Source of the DNA: Alkalicoccus chagannorensis DSM 18086
Lineage (GTDB): Bacteria; Bacillota; Bacilli; Bacillales; Salisediminibacteriaceae
NCBI RefSeq assembly: GCF_000429725.1
Contig: NZ_AUCK01000006.1
Location: 62,001 to 126,000 of the forward strand
Reading direction: 5' to 3'
DNA length: 64,000 bases
Made by a program: the position numbers and the translations under genes. Positions 33,582 to 42,131 of the stretch are shown here, in pieces (the stretch's first letter is position 1; each line of letters starts with the position of its first letter). The notes under the pieces are model-generated. The model was not told where the DNA came from, searched no databases, and saw only the letters and a list, made by a program, of their open reading frames with translations.

Positions 33582-33733
33582 CTTGAACCTTCCTTTCTCG
33601 GGAATGAACCGTATTGTCTTCGTTCTATTCCCTCTCCTGCAAGGTTTTAGTCCCTTTCTGACATGAAACCTTTGTGACAGAAAGGACGACAAAGAAGAAG
33701 GTAAAAAAAGGAAAGGAGAAGGGGGTGGTGCTG

Positions 33734-34678
33734 ATGATGTATCTGCTGCTGGCAGTCGGGTTCGTGCTATTGATTATCGGAGCAGATTTGTTTGTGAGAG
33801 GTGCGTCAGATACAGCGGCACGCTTCCGGATTCCGCCGATGCTGATTGGCTTGACGGTGGTCGCTTTCGGGACAAGCTCTCCAGAAGCGGCAGTCAGTAT
33901 CATGGCCGCTTTCGGCGGCGAACCGGATGTCGCTGTCGGCAACGTGATCGGCAGCAACGTGGTGAATATCACTTTGATTGCAGGACTCACAGCAGTCGTG
34001 ACCGCCCTTGTCGTGAAAGAAGCAGTCATAAGAAAAGAGATCCCTTTTACCATCCTGGCAGGCGTGGTTCTGCTTGTCATGATGCTTGATATGCCCCTTC
34101 ATGATACGGAAGCAATGATCAGCCGCAGCGATGGACTGCTGCTGCTGTTGTTCTTCACGGTATTTCTCGCCTACGTCCTTGAGAGTGCCCGGCAGCATCG
34201 GTTGACGACGACCGCAGAGCCGGTGGCTGGAAGCTGGACGAAATCTCTGCTGTTCATGGGACTGGGTATTGTGCTTTTAGTGGCAGGGGGAGAGGCGCTT
34301 GTCCGCGGCGCTATCGGAGCAGCTGAAGCATTCGGCATGAGCAGTACCCTGGCAGGGCTGACGATTGCCGCTGTCGGAACATCGCTGCCGGAGCTGGCCG
34401 CCTCGCTCATCGCGGCATGGAGAAAAGAGACGGATATGGCGGTCGGGAATCTTGTCGGCAGCAATATATTCAACATCTTTTTCGTGCTTGGCGTGTCCGC
34501 GGTCATCACACCGCTACCGGTGCAGCGCTACCTGGTCAGCGACATTGTCCTGCTTCTGGCTGTTTCGGGGCTGCTGCTTCTATTTACCATGACAGGCAGA
34601 CGTCTATCCCGTAAAGAAGGCATCCTGCTCGCACTTGTCTACATCGTGTACCTGATCTTCATTATTCTGCGGAACTAG
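33734..34678 (+). CDS. CaCA-family Na+/Ca2+ (or Na+/H+) exchanger
   Basis: ATG 33734 (or 33737) follows GGAAAGGAGAAGGGGG; a GTG at 33725 is also possible. Ten or eleven membrane spans. The two alpha repeats carry the ion-binding motifs: FGTSSPEAAVS plus GNVIGSNVVNI in the first half, and VGTSLPELAASL plus GNLVGSNIFNI in the second. This is the YrbG/ChaA-like layout with conserved Glu in each repeat. It exchanges Ca2+ for Na+ or H+, useful in a saline or alkaline habitat. Confidence 0.93.
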   Translation: MMYLLLAVGFVLLIIGADLFVRGASDTAARFRIPPMLIGLTVVAFGTSSPEAAVSIMAAFGGEPDVAVGNVIGSNVVNITLIAGLTAVVTALVVKEAVIRKEIPFTILAGVVLLVMMLDMPLHDTEAMISRSDGLLLLLFFTVFLAYVLESARQHRLTTTAEPVAGSWTKSLLFMGLGIVLLVAGGEALVRGAIGAAEAFGMSSTLAGLTIAAVGTSLPELAASLIAAWRKETDMAVGNLVGSNIFNIFFVLGVSAVITPLPVQRYLVSDIVLLLAVSGLLLLFTMTGRRLSRKEGILLALVYIVYLIFIILRN

Positions 34679-34732
34679 ACTGTTTTTAAAACAAGGAGAA
34701 GGGGAAGAGGCAGGTAAAAGGAGGGGTACGTC

Positions 34733-34936
34733 ATGGATGAAGTGGAACTGAAGAAGCGCACGGCCAGCCTGGCACCCGAAGATCAGGAAAAAGTGCGTGA
34801 GCTGACAGAACAGATGATGACCGAGCAGAAGAAGCTCGAAGTGGAAGTGCCGGCAGAGCCGGAAGACCGACTCGCTGTCCAGCAGACGATCGAAAGACTC
34901 GAAGCAGAGCGGGAGCGGCTGCTCGGGCCTTTATAA
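34733..34936 (+). CDS. Small helical protein, 67 aa, unknown
   Basis: ATG 34733 follows AAAAGGAGGGG. The product is one long charged amphipathic helix (Glu, Lys, Gln, Arg) with no membrane part. No family recognised. Possibly co-transcribed with the exchanger 55 bp upstream. Confidence 0.65.
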   Translation: MDEVELKKRTASLAPEDQEKVRELTEQMMTEQKKLEVEVPAEPEDRLAVQQTIERLEAERERLLGPL

Positions 34937-35298
34937 CGGCATGGGATGCATGCACTCCCTCGGGCAGAAGTCGGCGATTAGCTGCTTTCGGGAGAGCCTG
35001 TTATGCCCTTGAACAGCCGAGGGAAGCAGCGCGGATGCGGGTATTTCCCGGGAAATAATCACTCCTCGTCCGCAGATAGCCGTACCACGCCTGCATCCAT
35101 AAACAGGCCGCAATAATGCACGCTGGAGGTTGTTCTCCAGCGTGCATTGCTGTGCAGCACCGAGCAACTACTGATACAGACGGCAGGAACGTGCGCTTCT
35201 TTTCAACATTTCTTTGACACCTTCCGCTCCGGTAGCATAGATCGAGGAGACTGCGGTATACTCGCATAGGAGTATGAGGAGAAACGGGGATACGTGTC
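34937..35298. other. Spacer with a perfect inverted repeat
   Basis: No gene seen. AATGCACGCTGGAG at 35115-35128 and its exact complement at 35135-35148 form a 14-bp stem with a 6-nt loop. It has no T-run and could be an operator-like or processed RNA structure. Confidence 0.5.
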
Positions 35299-35796
35299 AT
35301 GAAGAAATGGATGATTCAATTAAAGGCCACCGCCTTGATGCCGGTCAAACGGGCCGTGTTTACGCTGAACCGGATGAGTATCGGCGATGCCCTCTGGCAG
35401 CTGACAGCGATTACGATGCTGGTCACGATCGTTTATGGAGTGTTTTTCTTAGGCGCTTCAGCCGGGGAGCTGGCCAATATGCCGTTCGGCCTGGCCGTCG
35501 TGTATTTTCTCACGATTTATTTTGCACTCTTCTTTTTCAGTGTATTGATGTTCGGCTTTGCCGGTGGGGCCTATGCGCTGCTGATAGCAACATTGTTTAA
35601 ACGAAAACTCGTCTATCGTGTGCTCCTGAAACTGAGTTTTTTTGTGCTGACGCTGCCGCTGGCCGGCTACGGCGTGTTTCTTGTCCTTCACGAGCCGCTG
35701 CTCCCGGCATGGACCGGCATCAGTGCCGTCTATGTGCTGGCCGTTCTGACGCGGACCGTCCTGCAATTTCCCGCCCGACGTGGAGCAGACGCATAA
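35299..35796 (+). CDS. Four-span membrane protein, 165 aa
   Basis: The protein begins with a basic amphipathic segment (MKKWMIQLKATALMPVKRA) and has four spans at about residues 38-55, 62-98, 108-130 and 135-150. No motif for a known transporter. GGAGAAACGGGG upstream is a weak ribosome binding site. Followed by a clear terminator, so monocistronic. Confidence 0.65.
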   Translation: MKKWMIQLKATALMPVKRAVFTLNRMSIGDALWQLTAITMLVTIVYGVFFLGASAGELANMPFGLAVVYFLTIYFALFFFSVLMFGFAGGAYALLIATLFKRKLVYRVLLKLSFFVLTLPLAGYGVFLVLHEPLLPAWTGISAVYVLAVLTRTVLQFPARRGADA

Positions 35797-35808
35797 ATGA
35801 TCATGAAC

Positions 35809-35846
35809 CCTCTGCTCTCGATGCTGGAGCAGAGGGTTTTGTGTTT
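35809..35846 (+). terminator. Terminator of the 165-aa membrane protein gene
   Basis: ACCCTCTGCTC pairs with GAGCAGAGGGT, followed by TTTTGTGTTT. Confidence 0.8.
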
Positions 35847-36059
35847 CGTTTCTAATAAAATAGAAGACGGCGTCGCCCGCCGTTCCGACGAAAAAGCGCT
35901 CTTCGCTGGTGGTCAATGCTGATGGAGAACCTGGAGGAAGAGCCGGTAAGGGGAATGTGAAAGCGTCTCCTTTGGCGATAGATATGCAACCTATGTATAA
36001 TGAACGTACAGCTGAACTGCGGTGAAGCTGATCCCACATTTTACAAAGGATGAGACAGT

Positions 36060-37184
36060 ATGTTCGATTACACGATCATCGGCGGTGGTGCCACCGGTAC
36101 GTTCACTGCTCTCGAACTCGCACAGCACGAAGGTCGGACGCTGCTTTTGGAAAAAGGGGAAAAATTGTCGCAGGTACAGACGACGCATAATAGTGCCCTC
36201 GTTCATCCGCCGTTAATGGTTCCTCCGGATAAAGGATCCTTGAAGGCACAGCTTGCTGCCGAAGGAAACCTCCGGCACCATGAAGCGGCAGAGGCATGGA
36301 AGCTGCCTGTGTTCCGAGGGGGAGCCCTGCTGCTCGCAAGGTCCGATGCAGAAGTGGGAAAGCTGGAGAAACTGAAGGAGGAAGCCGCTGCACGTGGATT
36401 GGATGATGTGAATCTTCTCACAAGAAAAGAGCTTTTCAAAAAAGAGCCGATGCTTCATCCCGACGTTTTGGCCGGGCTGGAAATGACCTCCGCGCTCACA
36501 GCTGACACGGCGGCGCTTACAACACGCGCTGCTGCCGAAGCGGAAGCGCAGGGCGCCGTAGTGAAAATGAATCAGGAAGTGACGGCCATTGACCAAAAGG
36601 GAGAAGGGTTCCGACTGCATCTAGCCTCTGGAGAAACGATCGACACGCGCTTTCTCATCAATGCTGCAGGAGCGGGGAATGTTCGCATTGCTTCCATGGT
36701 GGAGGAAGAGGTGCCATACGAGATGCGTCCGCACCGCGGAGAATACCTCGTACTCGGTCCAGAGGCAAAAGGATGGACAAGCCACATCCTCTACCCGATT
36801 CCGACGAAGCAGAGTAAAGGTATTCTGATCATCCCGCAGCCGGACGGCACGACCCGACTCGGACCAACCAGCGTGCTGCAGAAGTCGACAGAGGATAATC
36901 CGTTTACGGAAGAAGGGGAGAAGCTGATCCGCAGTGAAATTGAACGGATGATGAAGTTCGTTCCGTACCAGCATGTCATCCGTCGTTACGCCGGCATCCG
37001 ATCGACGATCAACCAGGATGATTTCTACATTCAGCAGTCGAAAGAGCATCCACACTTCATTCATGTTGCAGGCATTGATTCGCCAGGAGTCACGGCAGCA
37101 CCGGCGATCGCCCGGTACGTGACGGAAGAAGTACTGGGGGCTATCACGCCAATGGTACGCCGGAAAGCGGCAGGATCCCGTTAA
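36060..37184 (+). CDS. FAD-dependent oxidase of the GlpA/LhgO (DAO) family
   Basis: ATG follows AAAGGATGAG. The 374-aa protein starts with the FAD-binding GGGATGTFTALELA loop and has the DAO-fold middle with INAAGAGN (about residue 203) and the C-terminal GIDSPGVTAAPAIARYV that closes the FAD site. HNSALVHPP near residue 43 resembles class III glycerol-3-phosphate oxidases. It lacks the extra C-terminal Fer2_BFD domain, so it is a single-subunit type. With glpF and glpP in the same window, oxidation of glycerol-3-phosphate or a 2-hydroxy acid is plausible. Confidence 0.85.
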   Translation: MFDYTIIGGGATGTFTALELAQHEGRTLLLEKGEKLSQVQTTHNSALVHPPLMVPPDKGSLKAQLAAEGNLRHHEAAEAWKLPVFRGGALLLARSDAEVGKLEKLKEEAAARGLDDVNLLTRKELFKKEPMLHPDVLAGLEMTSALTADTAALTTRAAAEAEAQGAVVKMNQEVTAIDQKGEGFRLHLASGETIDTRFLINAAGAGNVRIASMVEEEVPYEMRPHRGEYLVLGPEAKGWTSHILYPIPTKQSKGILIIPQPDGTTRLGPTSVLQKSTEDNPFTEEGEKLIRSEIERMMKFVPYQHVIRRYAGIRSTINQDDFYIQQSKEHPHFIHVAGIDSPGVTAAPAIARYVTEEVLGAITPMVRRKAAGSR

Positions 37185-37509
37185 AAGGATCGAAGTGCTG
37201 AGCATCAGAAGCGGATTGCCGGCAAGGCGGGCGGGAGCAGTGGTATCCTCTCCCGTCCGGCTGCATGTCTCTGACCGGTTTCTGACGGCTCCCATGTGAC
37301 GCTGTCCGGATGTGGGAAAGGTCGGATCCCTTGAACGTCATCCCGCAGCGATATGAATCATAACAGGGAACACATCACTGCAGGCATGCCTCAGCAGCGG
37401 AATGGACATCATGCTTTTCTATGGACTCCGGGAGAAGAGAGACACGGGTTTCGATATGTGCTATAATTCTGAAAAATGAACGAAGGACACGAGAGAGGAG
37501 AGAGGGTCG
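37185..37509. other. Spacer without visible gene
   Basis: About 320 bp. No ribosome binding site with open frame was seen. A short promoter-like TGTGCTATAATTC at about 37457 precedes the next gene and probably supplies its -10 box (TATAAT 37462-37467). Confidence 0.5.
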
Positions 37510-37842
37510 ATGCGTTCCTACTGCCGGTGGATCGGGATGAAAAGCTGGATGATCTGGCTTGCTGCGGCCATTGCTTTAACAGCCCCAACGCTGTTCATCA
37601 TGTTCACGGAGCATGCTGGCATGATGGGCGAGTTCAACCTGATTCAATTGATGTTCGCCGTCCCGTTTTTTTCATTTGTTGTTTTCGTCGAGTACGTTCC
37701 GCAGTCGTTTCAGTTTTTTCTCCTATTAATGTTCACAGCTGCTGGGGTATTGACCATCGTCAAATTGCAGGAGCGGCGGGCTGTCCAGCTGGCCCGGTAC
37801 TACCAGCGTGCTGTGCCGCAGCACCGGAGGGAAGCCTCCTGA
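37510..37842 (+). CDS. Membrane protein, 110 aa
   Basis: ATG 37510 follows GAGAGGAGAGAGGG. Three spans are likely at about residues 12-32, 42-62 and 65-83, ending in a basic cytoplasmic tail (ERRAVQLARYYQRAVPQHRREAS). No family recognised. A consensus TATAAT lies about 45 bp upstream. It is ended by a terminator at 37879. Confidence 0.65.
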   Translation: MRSYCRWIGMKSWMIWLAAAIALTAPTLFIMFTEHAGMMGEFNLIQLMFAVPFFSFVVFVEYVPQSFQFFLLLMFTAAGVLTIVKLQERRAVQLARYYQRAVPQHRREAS

Positions 37843-37878
37843 CAGCACCGCTGCCATCGGATACGTTCATCTCTATAG

Positions 37879-37925
37879 ATGAAAACAGCAGGGTCGTTCC
37901 CATAGAAACGGCCCTGCTGTTTTCG
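37879..37925. terminator. Bidirectional terminator
   Basis: AAACAGCAGGGTCGTT and AACGGCCCTGCTGTTT form a near-perfect stem, with TTTTCGTT on the plus strand. It separates the convergent 110-aa membrane protein and acetyltransferase genes. Confidence 0.8.
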
Positions 37926-37936
37926 TTATTTTGTTC

Positions 37937-38509
37937 TTAGGATAAAACGGACGGTGCATTTAAAAAGAAAATGCTATTGTCGTTCCACTGATCAAACTCA
38001 TACAAAAAATGCTCTCTCGTACATTCGAATCTTAATCCGACATCTTCCGCTAATCGAATAGAAGGAAGGTTATCTGGCGCAATATGTGCTTCGATTCGAT
38101 GGTAGTCCAGCTTTTGAAAAGCGATGTCCACTCCCGCTTTCACAGCTTCTCTTCCATACCCATGGTGCCAGAATTGATTGTGAATCAAATAACTGATTGA
38201 ACCCCATTGAAACTCTCTTCGTAAGATGGTGGCAAGTTCAACCATGCCGATGTGACGAAATGGTGTTTTCGTAAAAACCGCCAGCACGTACTGTTCATCT
38301 CGTTCAGCGAGATGCCGATGATGAAGCACGACTTCATCAAACATGTTCTGTGTCCATTCACTCAAGTTCAGTTTTTCACTGTCATACTTGTACTGAGCCG
38401 GTAATCTTTCATTAAATCCTTCTTCCCATAGGTGGAAATCCTCGTTTTCCAGTGGTCTTACAATCAGCCTCTCTGTCTCCAAATACAATGTGAAGGACGT
38501 TGGTTCCAT
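37937..38509 (-). CDS. RimJ/RimL-type GNAT acetyltransferase
   Basis: The 190-aa protein has the RimJ/L signature: start LETERLIVRPLENEDF, middle IGMVELATILRREFQWGSISYLIHNQFWHHGYGREAVKA with the acetyl-CoA loop (HHGYGREA), and end HRIEAHIAPDNLPSIRLAEDVGLRFE. Members acetylate protein N-termini or small amines. The gene is clearly more AT-rich than its neighbours, suggesting later acquisition. It appears monocistronic. Confidence 0.88.
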   Translation of the reverse strand: MEPTSFTLYLETERLIVRPLENEDFHLWEEGFNERLPAQYKYDSEKLNLSEWTQNMFDEVVLHHRHLAERDEQYVLAVFTKTPFRHIGMVELATILRREFQWGSISYLIHNQFWHHGYGREAVKAGVDIAFQKLDYHRIEAHIAPDNLPSIRLAEDVGLRFECTREHFLYEFDQWNDNSIFFLNAPSVLS

Positions 38510-38705
38510 AGCAGCATCTCCTTATGTTCTATGATGTGATCTACTTCTTCTGTTTGCAATAGCATAAAACATCCCTCCTCCATTCAGATTGTATATGGCT
38601 GATACTTATCCATTCTACTTCAATCTATTATACCTTTTATTTCCTTTTTTTGCAAGGGTCTGTTTCAACTTCAAGGGGGAGTCCTGGAGAATCATTCTCC
38701 AATGA

Positions 38706-38738
38706 AAAATCCCGCCGATCAGAAGACCGGCGGGAGAG
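38706..38738 (-). terminator. Terminator of the ABC transporter operon
   Basis: On the minus strand CTCCCGCCGGTC and GATCGGCGGGA form a stem followed by TTTTTC, 14 bp after the permease stop. Confidence 0.8.
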
Positions 38739-38751
38739 GGAGGAGCAGGTG

Positions 38752-39483
38752 TCACCCTGCTTTCAGCGGCATGCGCCGGAGAACGATCCATACAGCAGCC
38801 AAGAGCGCTGCGGTCAGCACGCCCTGCAGCAGACCGACGACCCAAGGGGAGAGGGAGAGGTCCCCAGCCGGTACCAGCAGTTCCGCAGGATAAAGGGATG
38901 CCTGCTGCATCAGGCTGTCTGTGGCGGACATGAAGAGAAGCCCGCCGACGATCGAAGCAGCACCCATCCAGCCGCCTCCCCGGAGAAAGCAGGCGGGAAT
39001 GAGCCAGCCGACCATGTAATACTGGAAGAAGACGAGCGAGGCCGCGCCGACTTGGACGAGAGCCGTATCCGGGAGCCCTGGAAACGGCGCGGCACCGGCA
39101 GTCAGCCAGCCGTCTGCGAAGCCGAAGAGAAGCTGCAGTACCCAGGACAGGAGAAAGAGCGTCACGATCAGCGCGGTGCTGACGATCGCTGCCGCTGCCG
39201 TGTTTGCCTGATAGAACACTCTCCGCGTCAGCCCCTGCGATAAGAAGAAGCGGAAGTAGGCGAGAGGAAAAATGATGCCGATGATGAGCATGTAGATTTT
39301 CCCTGGTTCGACGAGAAAAGAGCGGAACGAGAGATCGTCCGGCAGGTTGGTGGCGAAGAATAATTCTGCCTCCAGAAAAGCGAGGATCGGATACATAATC
39401 AGCACAAACCAGAGGGACCAGCGGAACTGGATGTTGACCGCATCTGCTGTGAGCATACGGCGTACAGGCAGTCGTTCAGGCAT
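38752..39483 (-). CDS. ABC-2-like membrane subunit of a YtrA-type cluster
   Basis: ATG 39483 overlaps the ATPase end by 8 bp; GAAGAAGGTGC serves as ribosome binding site. The 243-aa protein has six hydrophobic spans (about residues 20-38, 60-85, 100-125, 140-165, 170-190, 210-230). No conserved motif beyond hydrophobicity. It should form the membrane part of the exporter driven by the ATPase next door. Confidence 0.75.
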   Translation of the reverse strand: MPERLPVRRMLTADAVNIQFRWSLWFVLIMYPILAFLEAELFFATNLPDDLSFRSFLVEPGKIYMLIIGIIFPLAYFRFFLSQGLTRRVFYQANTAAAAIVSTALIVTLFLLSWVLQLLFGFADGWLTAGAAPFPGLPDTALVQVGAASLVFFQYYMVGWLIPACFLRGGGWMGAASIVGGLLFMSATDSLMQQASLYPAELLVPAGDLSLSPWVVGLLQGVLTAALLAAVWIVLRRMPLKAG

Positions 39484-40360
39484 GGGAAGCACCTTCTTTC
39501 GTTGTGAGATGAATGAAAAGATCCTGCATCGATACACTGCCGAGCGTCAGACCGGCTTCCGCTGCTGCTTGCCGCTCCTCCTCCGCAAGGGGTCCGGTGA
39601 CGAGTACCTGCTTCGTCCCTCCGAGTTCTTTCGTGTGAAGAATCTCCCGGTCCAAGACGAAGGCGTCCACCGCAGCTGCTTCTCCAGTCACTGTCACGCC
39701 GCGTGCCGTAAAGGACGCCGCCGGTTCATCTGCGAGCAGCCGCCCTTCGTGAAGCAGGCACACGTGATCGAGCAGATACTCCATTTCCGATACGAGGTGG
39801 GTGGAGAGGACGATGATCCGAGGGTGGCGCGCCTGGTCTTCGACGACCGCGTCGTACAGCCTCGTTCTGTTTGGTGCATCCATCCCGGCATACACCTCGT
39901 CCAGCAGCGTCACTGGCGCCCGCACGGCGAGCCCGATTACGGCTTCGAGCGACGCCTGCAGACCGCTGGAGAGCTTCTGCACCGGCACGTCGAGCGGCAG
40001 TTCAAACAAGGCGGCGAGCTCTTCGGCGTAAGCCTGGTCAAAGTTTGGACGGTATCTCGCAGCAGCCTCGAGGTATTCCGAGGCCGGGCCATCTTCCTCG
40101 CTGTAATCCGCGTTGAATAGAAAACAGACGTGCGGAGCAAGGCGCTCGTTCTCAAAAGGATTTTCTCCGTCGATCCGGATCGTCCCGGACGTCGGCTGCA
40201 TGTAGGAAGCGATCAGAGCAAGCAGGGACGTCTTCCCGGCTCCGTTGCGGCCGAGCAGCCCGTACGTCATGCCCGGTTCCAGCGTCATCGTGACATCTTC
40301 GATCACCGTCGTTTTCTTCGTACGCCAGCTGACATCGTTCAGTTCTACCTTCATCGTCAT
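39476..40360 (-). CDS. ABC transporter ATP-binding protein, YtrB-type
   Basis: ATG 40360 follows GGAAAGGAGGCGG and overlaps the GntR stop (ATGA). The 294-aa protein has Walker A GRNGAGKTS and Walker B VTLLDEVYAGMD; the signature loop is changed to LSSGLQAS from LSGGQ. The last 80 residues are an accessory domain. In Bacillus such GntR-ATPase-permease clusters respond to cell-wall-active compounds. Confidence 0.9.
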   Translation of the reverse strand: MTMKVELNDVSWRTKKTTVIEDVTMTLEPGMTYGLLGRNGAGKTSLLALIASYMQPTSGTIRIDGENPFENERLAPHVCFLFNADYSEEDGPASEYLEAAARYRPNFDQAYAEELAALFELPLDVPVQKLSSGLQASLEAVIGLAVRAPVTLLDEVYAGMDAPNRTRLYDAVVEDQARHPRIIVLSTHLVSEMEYLLDHVCLLHEGRLLADEPAASFTARGVTVTGEAAAVDAFVLDREILHTKELGGTKQVLVTGPLAEEERQAAAEAGLTLGSVSMQDLFIHLTTKEGASHA

Positions 40361-40734
40361 GACGTTCCGCCTCCTTTCCATTCGTCGATCATCCTGCGCA
40401 GCTCCCCGCTTGAGAGCCCGAGCTTCTCCGCCTCCTGCATCATCGGCTGAATATACATCTCCGAAAACTGATCCCGGCGCCGCTGCCGCAGCACCTCCCG
40501 TGCACCTTCCGCTACAAACATTCCGACACCCCGTTTCTTGTAAATAATCCCTTCGTCCGCCAGCTGATTCATACCCTTCGCAATCGTCAGGTGATTCACT
40601 TGATAAAATTGGACCATCTGCGTCGTCGAAGGAATCTGTTCATGCTCCTGAATGCGGCCGTCGACAATTTGATCTTCCAGCTGTTCTTTGATCTGAAGGA
40701 AAATCGGCTTCTTCTCATCAAAGGCAGGCTTCAC
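40357..40734 (-). CDS. GntR-family regulator, YtrA subgroup
   Basis: GTG 40734 is chosen because AAGGAGGT lies 7 bp upstream. The 125-aa length is that of the YtrA subgroup, which has only the winged helix (KPIFLQIKEQLEDQIVDGRIQEHEQIPSTTQMVQFYQVNHLTIAKGMNQLADEGIIYKKRGVGMFV pattern, residues about 8-70) and a short dimerising tail. It is first in the operon and probably represses it. Confidence 0.9.
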   Translation of the reverse strand: MKPAFDEKKPIFLQIKEQLEDQIVDGRIQEHEQIPSTTQMVQFYQVNHLTIAKGMNQLADEGIIYKKRGVGMFVAEGAREVLRQRRRDQFSEMYIQPMMQEAEKLGLSSGELRRMIDEWKGGGTS

Positions 40735-40754
40735 CGCGGCACCTCCTTTTGTTC

Positions 40755-40790
40755 TATGGTTATATAGTATTGTATATAAGTATAGAGGGA
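40755..40790 (-). promoter_or_regulatory. Promoter/operator region of the GntR-ABC operon
   Basis: The stretch holds TATATAGTATTGTATATAAG, an imperfect dyad rich in TATA, which would place a -10 box and a YtrA-like operator directly upstream of the GntR start. Confidence 0.45.
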
Positions 40791-40850
40791 TTCGACCTGT
40801 TTGTCCAGCAGGTTTGCGTGATATACTGAAAAAAAGAAGGAGGGAGTGCG

Positions 40851-41306
40851 ATGACGATCGAACGACTGCAGGCGATGGAAGCGCGGGTAAAGGAGCTGTC
40901 TGCTTATCCGGAGCAGACGCTGCGCCGCCCGTATACACCGGGGAAGTGGTCCCCGCGCGACATCATCGGACACCTGTACTACTGGGACCGGTATTTACTG
41001 GATTCGATGCTGCCGGCGGTGCAGGAAGGGGCGGTCCTGCCACCTTTTCCGCATGATGATGTGTTCAATCAGGCGGCGCTTGCCTCACTCGAAGGCCGCT
41101 CTGCTTCCTGGGTGATGGAGCAGTTCCTGGATACGAGAGAAGAGGTGCGCCAGGCATTTACAGGCATCGGGGAAGACGTGACGTTCTCAGTCCGCGGATC
41201 CGACGAGGCGTGGAACAGGCAGCTGCTTGTGACGATGTTTGCCGACCACGATGAGCATCACGATACCCAGCTGGCCGCGTTTCTCGACCGTGAACGACGG
41301 TCGTAA
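40851..41306 (+). CDS. DinB-superfamily protein
   Basis: The 151-aa protein has a DinB_2 four-helix layout: WSPRDIIGHLYYWDRYL (metal His in HLxxW) near residues 36-52 and the C-terminal DHDEHHDTQLAAF with the second and third His. Members bind a divalent metal; many are thiol transferases or of unknown role. ATG follows AGGAGGGAGTGCG. Divergent from the GntR-ABC operon. Confidence 0.88.
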   Translation: MTIERLQAMEARVKELSAYPEQTLRRPYTPGKWSPRDIIGHLYYWDRYLLDSMLPAVQEGAVLPPFPHDDVFNQAALASLEGRSASWVMEQFLDTREEVRQAFTGIGEDVTFSVRGSDEAWNRQLLVTMFADHDEHHDTQLAAFLDRERRS

Positions 41307-41363
41307 AGCAGGGAGCGGCGTCTTGTCGAAATCGAGAGCCGCTCTGATACTGCATGACAAAAG

Positions 41364-41402
41364 CGAAGCCCGGGATTTATTCCCGGAGCTTCGCTTTTTT
41401 TC
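41364..41402. terminator. Bidirectional terminator between DinB and SHOCT genes
   Basis: AGCGAAGCCCGGGA pairs with TCCCGGAGCTTCGCT and is followed by TTTTTTT on the plus strand. The stop codon of the SHOCT gene on the other strand lies within it. Confidence 0.8.
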
Positions 41403-41634
41403 GTTCGAATTCTTCTTCGTTGATCTCGCCGCGTGCGTAGCGTTCCTCGAGGATTTTCCTGCTCTCTTCTTTCGGGTATTCCTGTTCAGGCGGCGCTGAA
41501 GTTCCTTGATCGCCGGCGGAAGCGATGGCTTTGATCAGCAGGACGATACCAGCAATGATCAGGGCTGCCACGAGCAGCCAGAACAGGTTCATCAACCAGC
41601 CGCCCCCGAAAAACATTTCGTTCATCTGGTGCAT
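41377..41634 (-). CDS. SHOCT-domain membrane protein
   Basis: The 85-aa protein has one membrane span (about residues 14-36, LMNLFWLLVAALIIAGIVLLIKAI), a linker, and the C-terminal SHOCT motif SRKILEERYARGEINEEEFERKKAKL. SHOCT is a short domain of unknown role common in Bacillaceae membrane proteins. AGGAGGTG precedes the ATG. Its 3' end sits inside the shared terminator hairpin. Confidence 0.9.
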   Translation of the reverse strand: MHQMNEMFFGGGWLMNLFWLLVAALIIAGIVLLIKAIASAGDQGTSAPPEQEYPKEESRKILEERYARGEINEEEFERKKAKLRE

Positions 41635-41805
41635 GCGAACACCTCCTACAGACCTTTTCCCCAGAAGAGGCCGGCGAAAACGCCTCCCGCCGGGACTCCG
41701 GTTGTCATGTGTCCGTCCAAGGTCTGCATCAAAGGTTCGCTATTGATGAAAACTGAGTCCAAACGTCTGGTTATACAGTAGATGAAAGAGGGAAACAGGG
41801 AAGTA

Positions 41806-41886
41806 ATGGATAAATCAAGACGGCATGCTGCCCGCAGGAAGAAAGGAATCGAAAGAAAGGAGGAAACTTCATGGCTGCAAGACTGA
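41806..41886 (+). CDS. Possible 26-aa basic peptide
   Basis: The frame MDKSRRHAARRKKGIERKEE then TSWLQD overlaps the start of the next micro-gene by 16 bp. The ribosome binding site CAGGGAAG is moderate. It may be a real leader-type peptide that couples translation to the 31-aa gene, or chance. Confidence 0.3.
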   Translation: MDKSRRHAARRKKGIERKEETSWLQD

Positions 41887-41966
41887 AATACGCTATCTGG
41901 TCGATCGGAAGTGTCACGTTCGTGCTCTTTGCCCTGGCGCCGTTGTTCGGCAATCCGCTTACCTGA
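41871..41966 (+). CDS. 31-aa single-span membrane micro-protein, PLFGNP type (copy 1)
   Basis: ATG 41871 follows AAAGGAGGA. The 31-residue protein has a hydrophobic helix at about 8-24 and ends in LFALAPLFGNPLT. A second gene at 42671 encodes another 31-aa protein ending in LIPLFGNPFT. Two independent genes with strong start signals, the same length and the same ending argue for a real family of membrane micro-proteins. Function unknown. Confidence 0.65.
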   Translation: MAARLKYAIWSIGSVTFVLFALAPLFGNPLT

Positions 41967-42012
41967 TCGTGGAGATCCGCTCAGCGAATGGAGACAAAGG
42001 AGGAAAGACGCA

Positions 42013-42039
42013 ATGAGACAACATCAAGAAGAAAGCTGA
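42013..42039 (+). CDS. Possible 8-aa ORF (MRQHQEES)
   Basis: A perfect AAAGGAGGA lies upstream of ATG 42013, and the frame ends after 8 codons at the start of a terminator hairpin. It could be a remnant or a peptide; the strong ribosome binding site is the only support. Confidence 0.25.
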   Translation: MRQHQEES

Positions 42040-42080
42040 AGGGATCGTTACCATGATGACATGGAACGATCCCTTTTTGC
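42038..42080 (+). terminator. Terminator after the micro-protein genes
   Basis: AGGGATCGTT and AACGATCCCT pair around a 13-nt loop, followed by TTTTTGC. Confidence 0.8.
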
Positions 42081-42131
42081 TGTATAGGAATACATACATG
42101 CTGCTTTCGAGAGGAAAAAGGATGAACCTGT

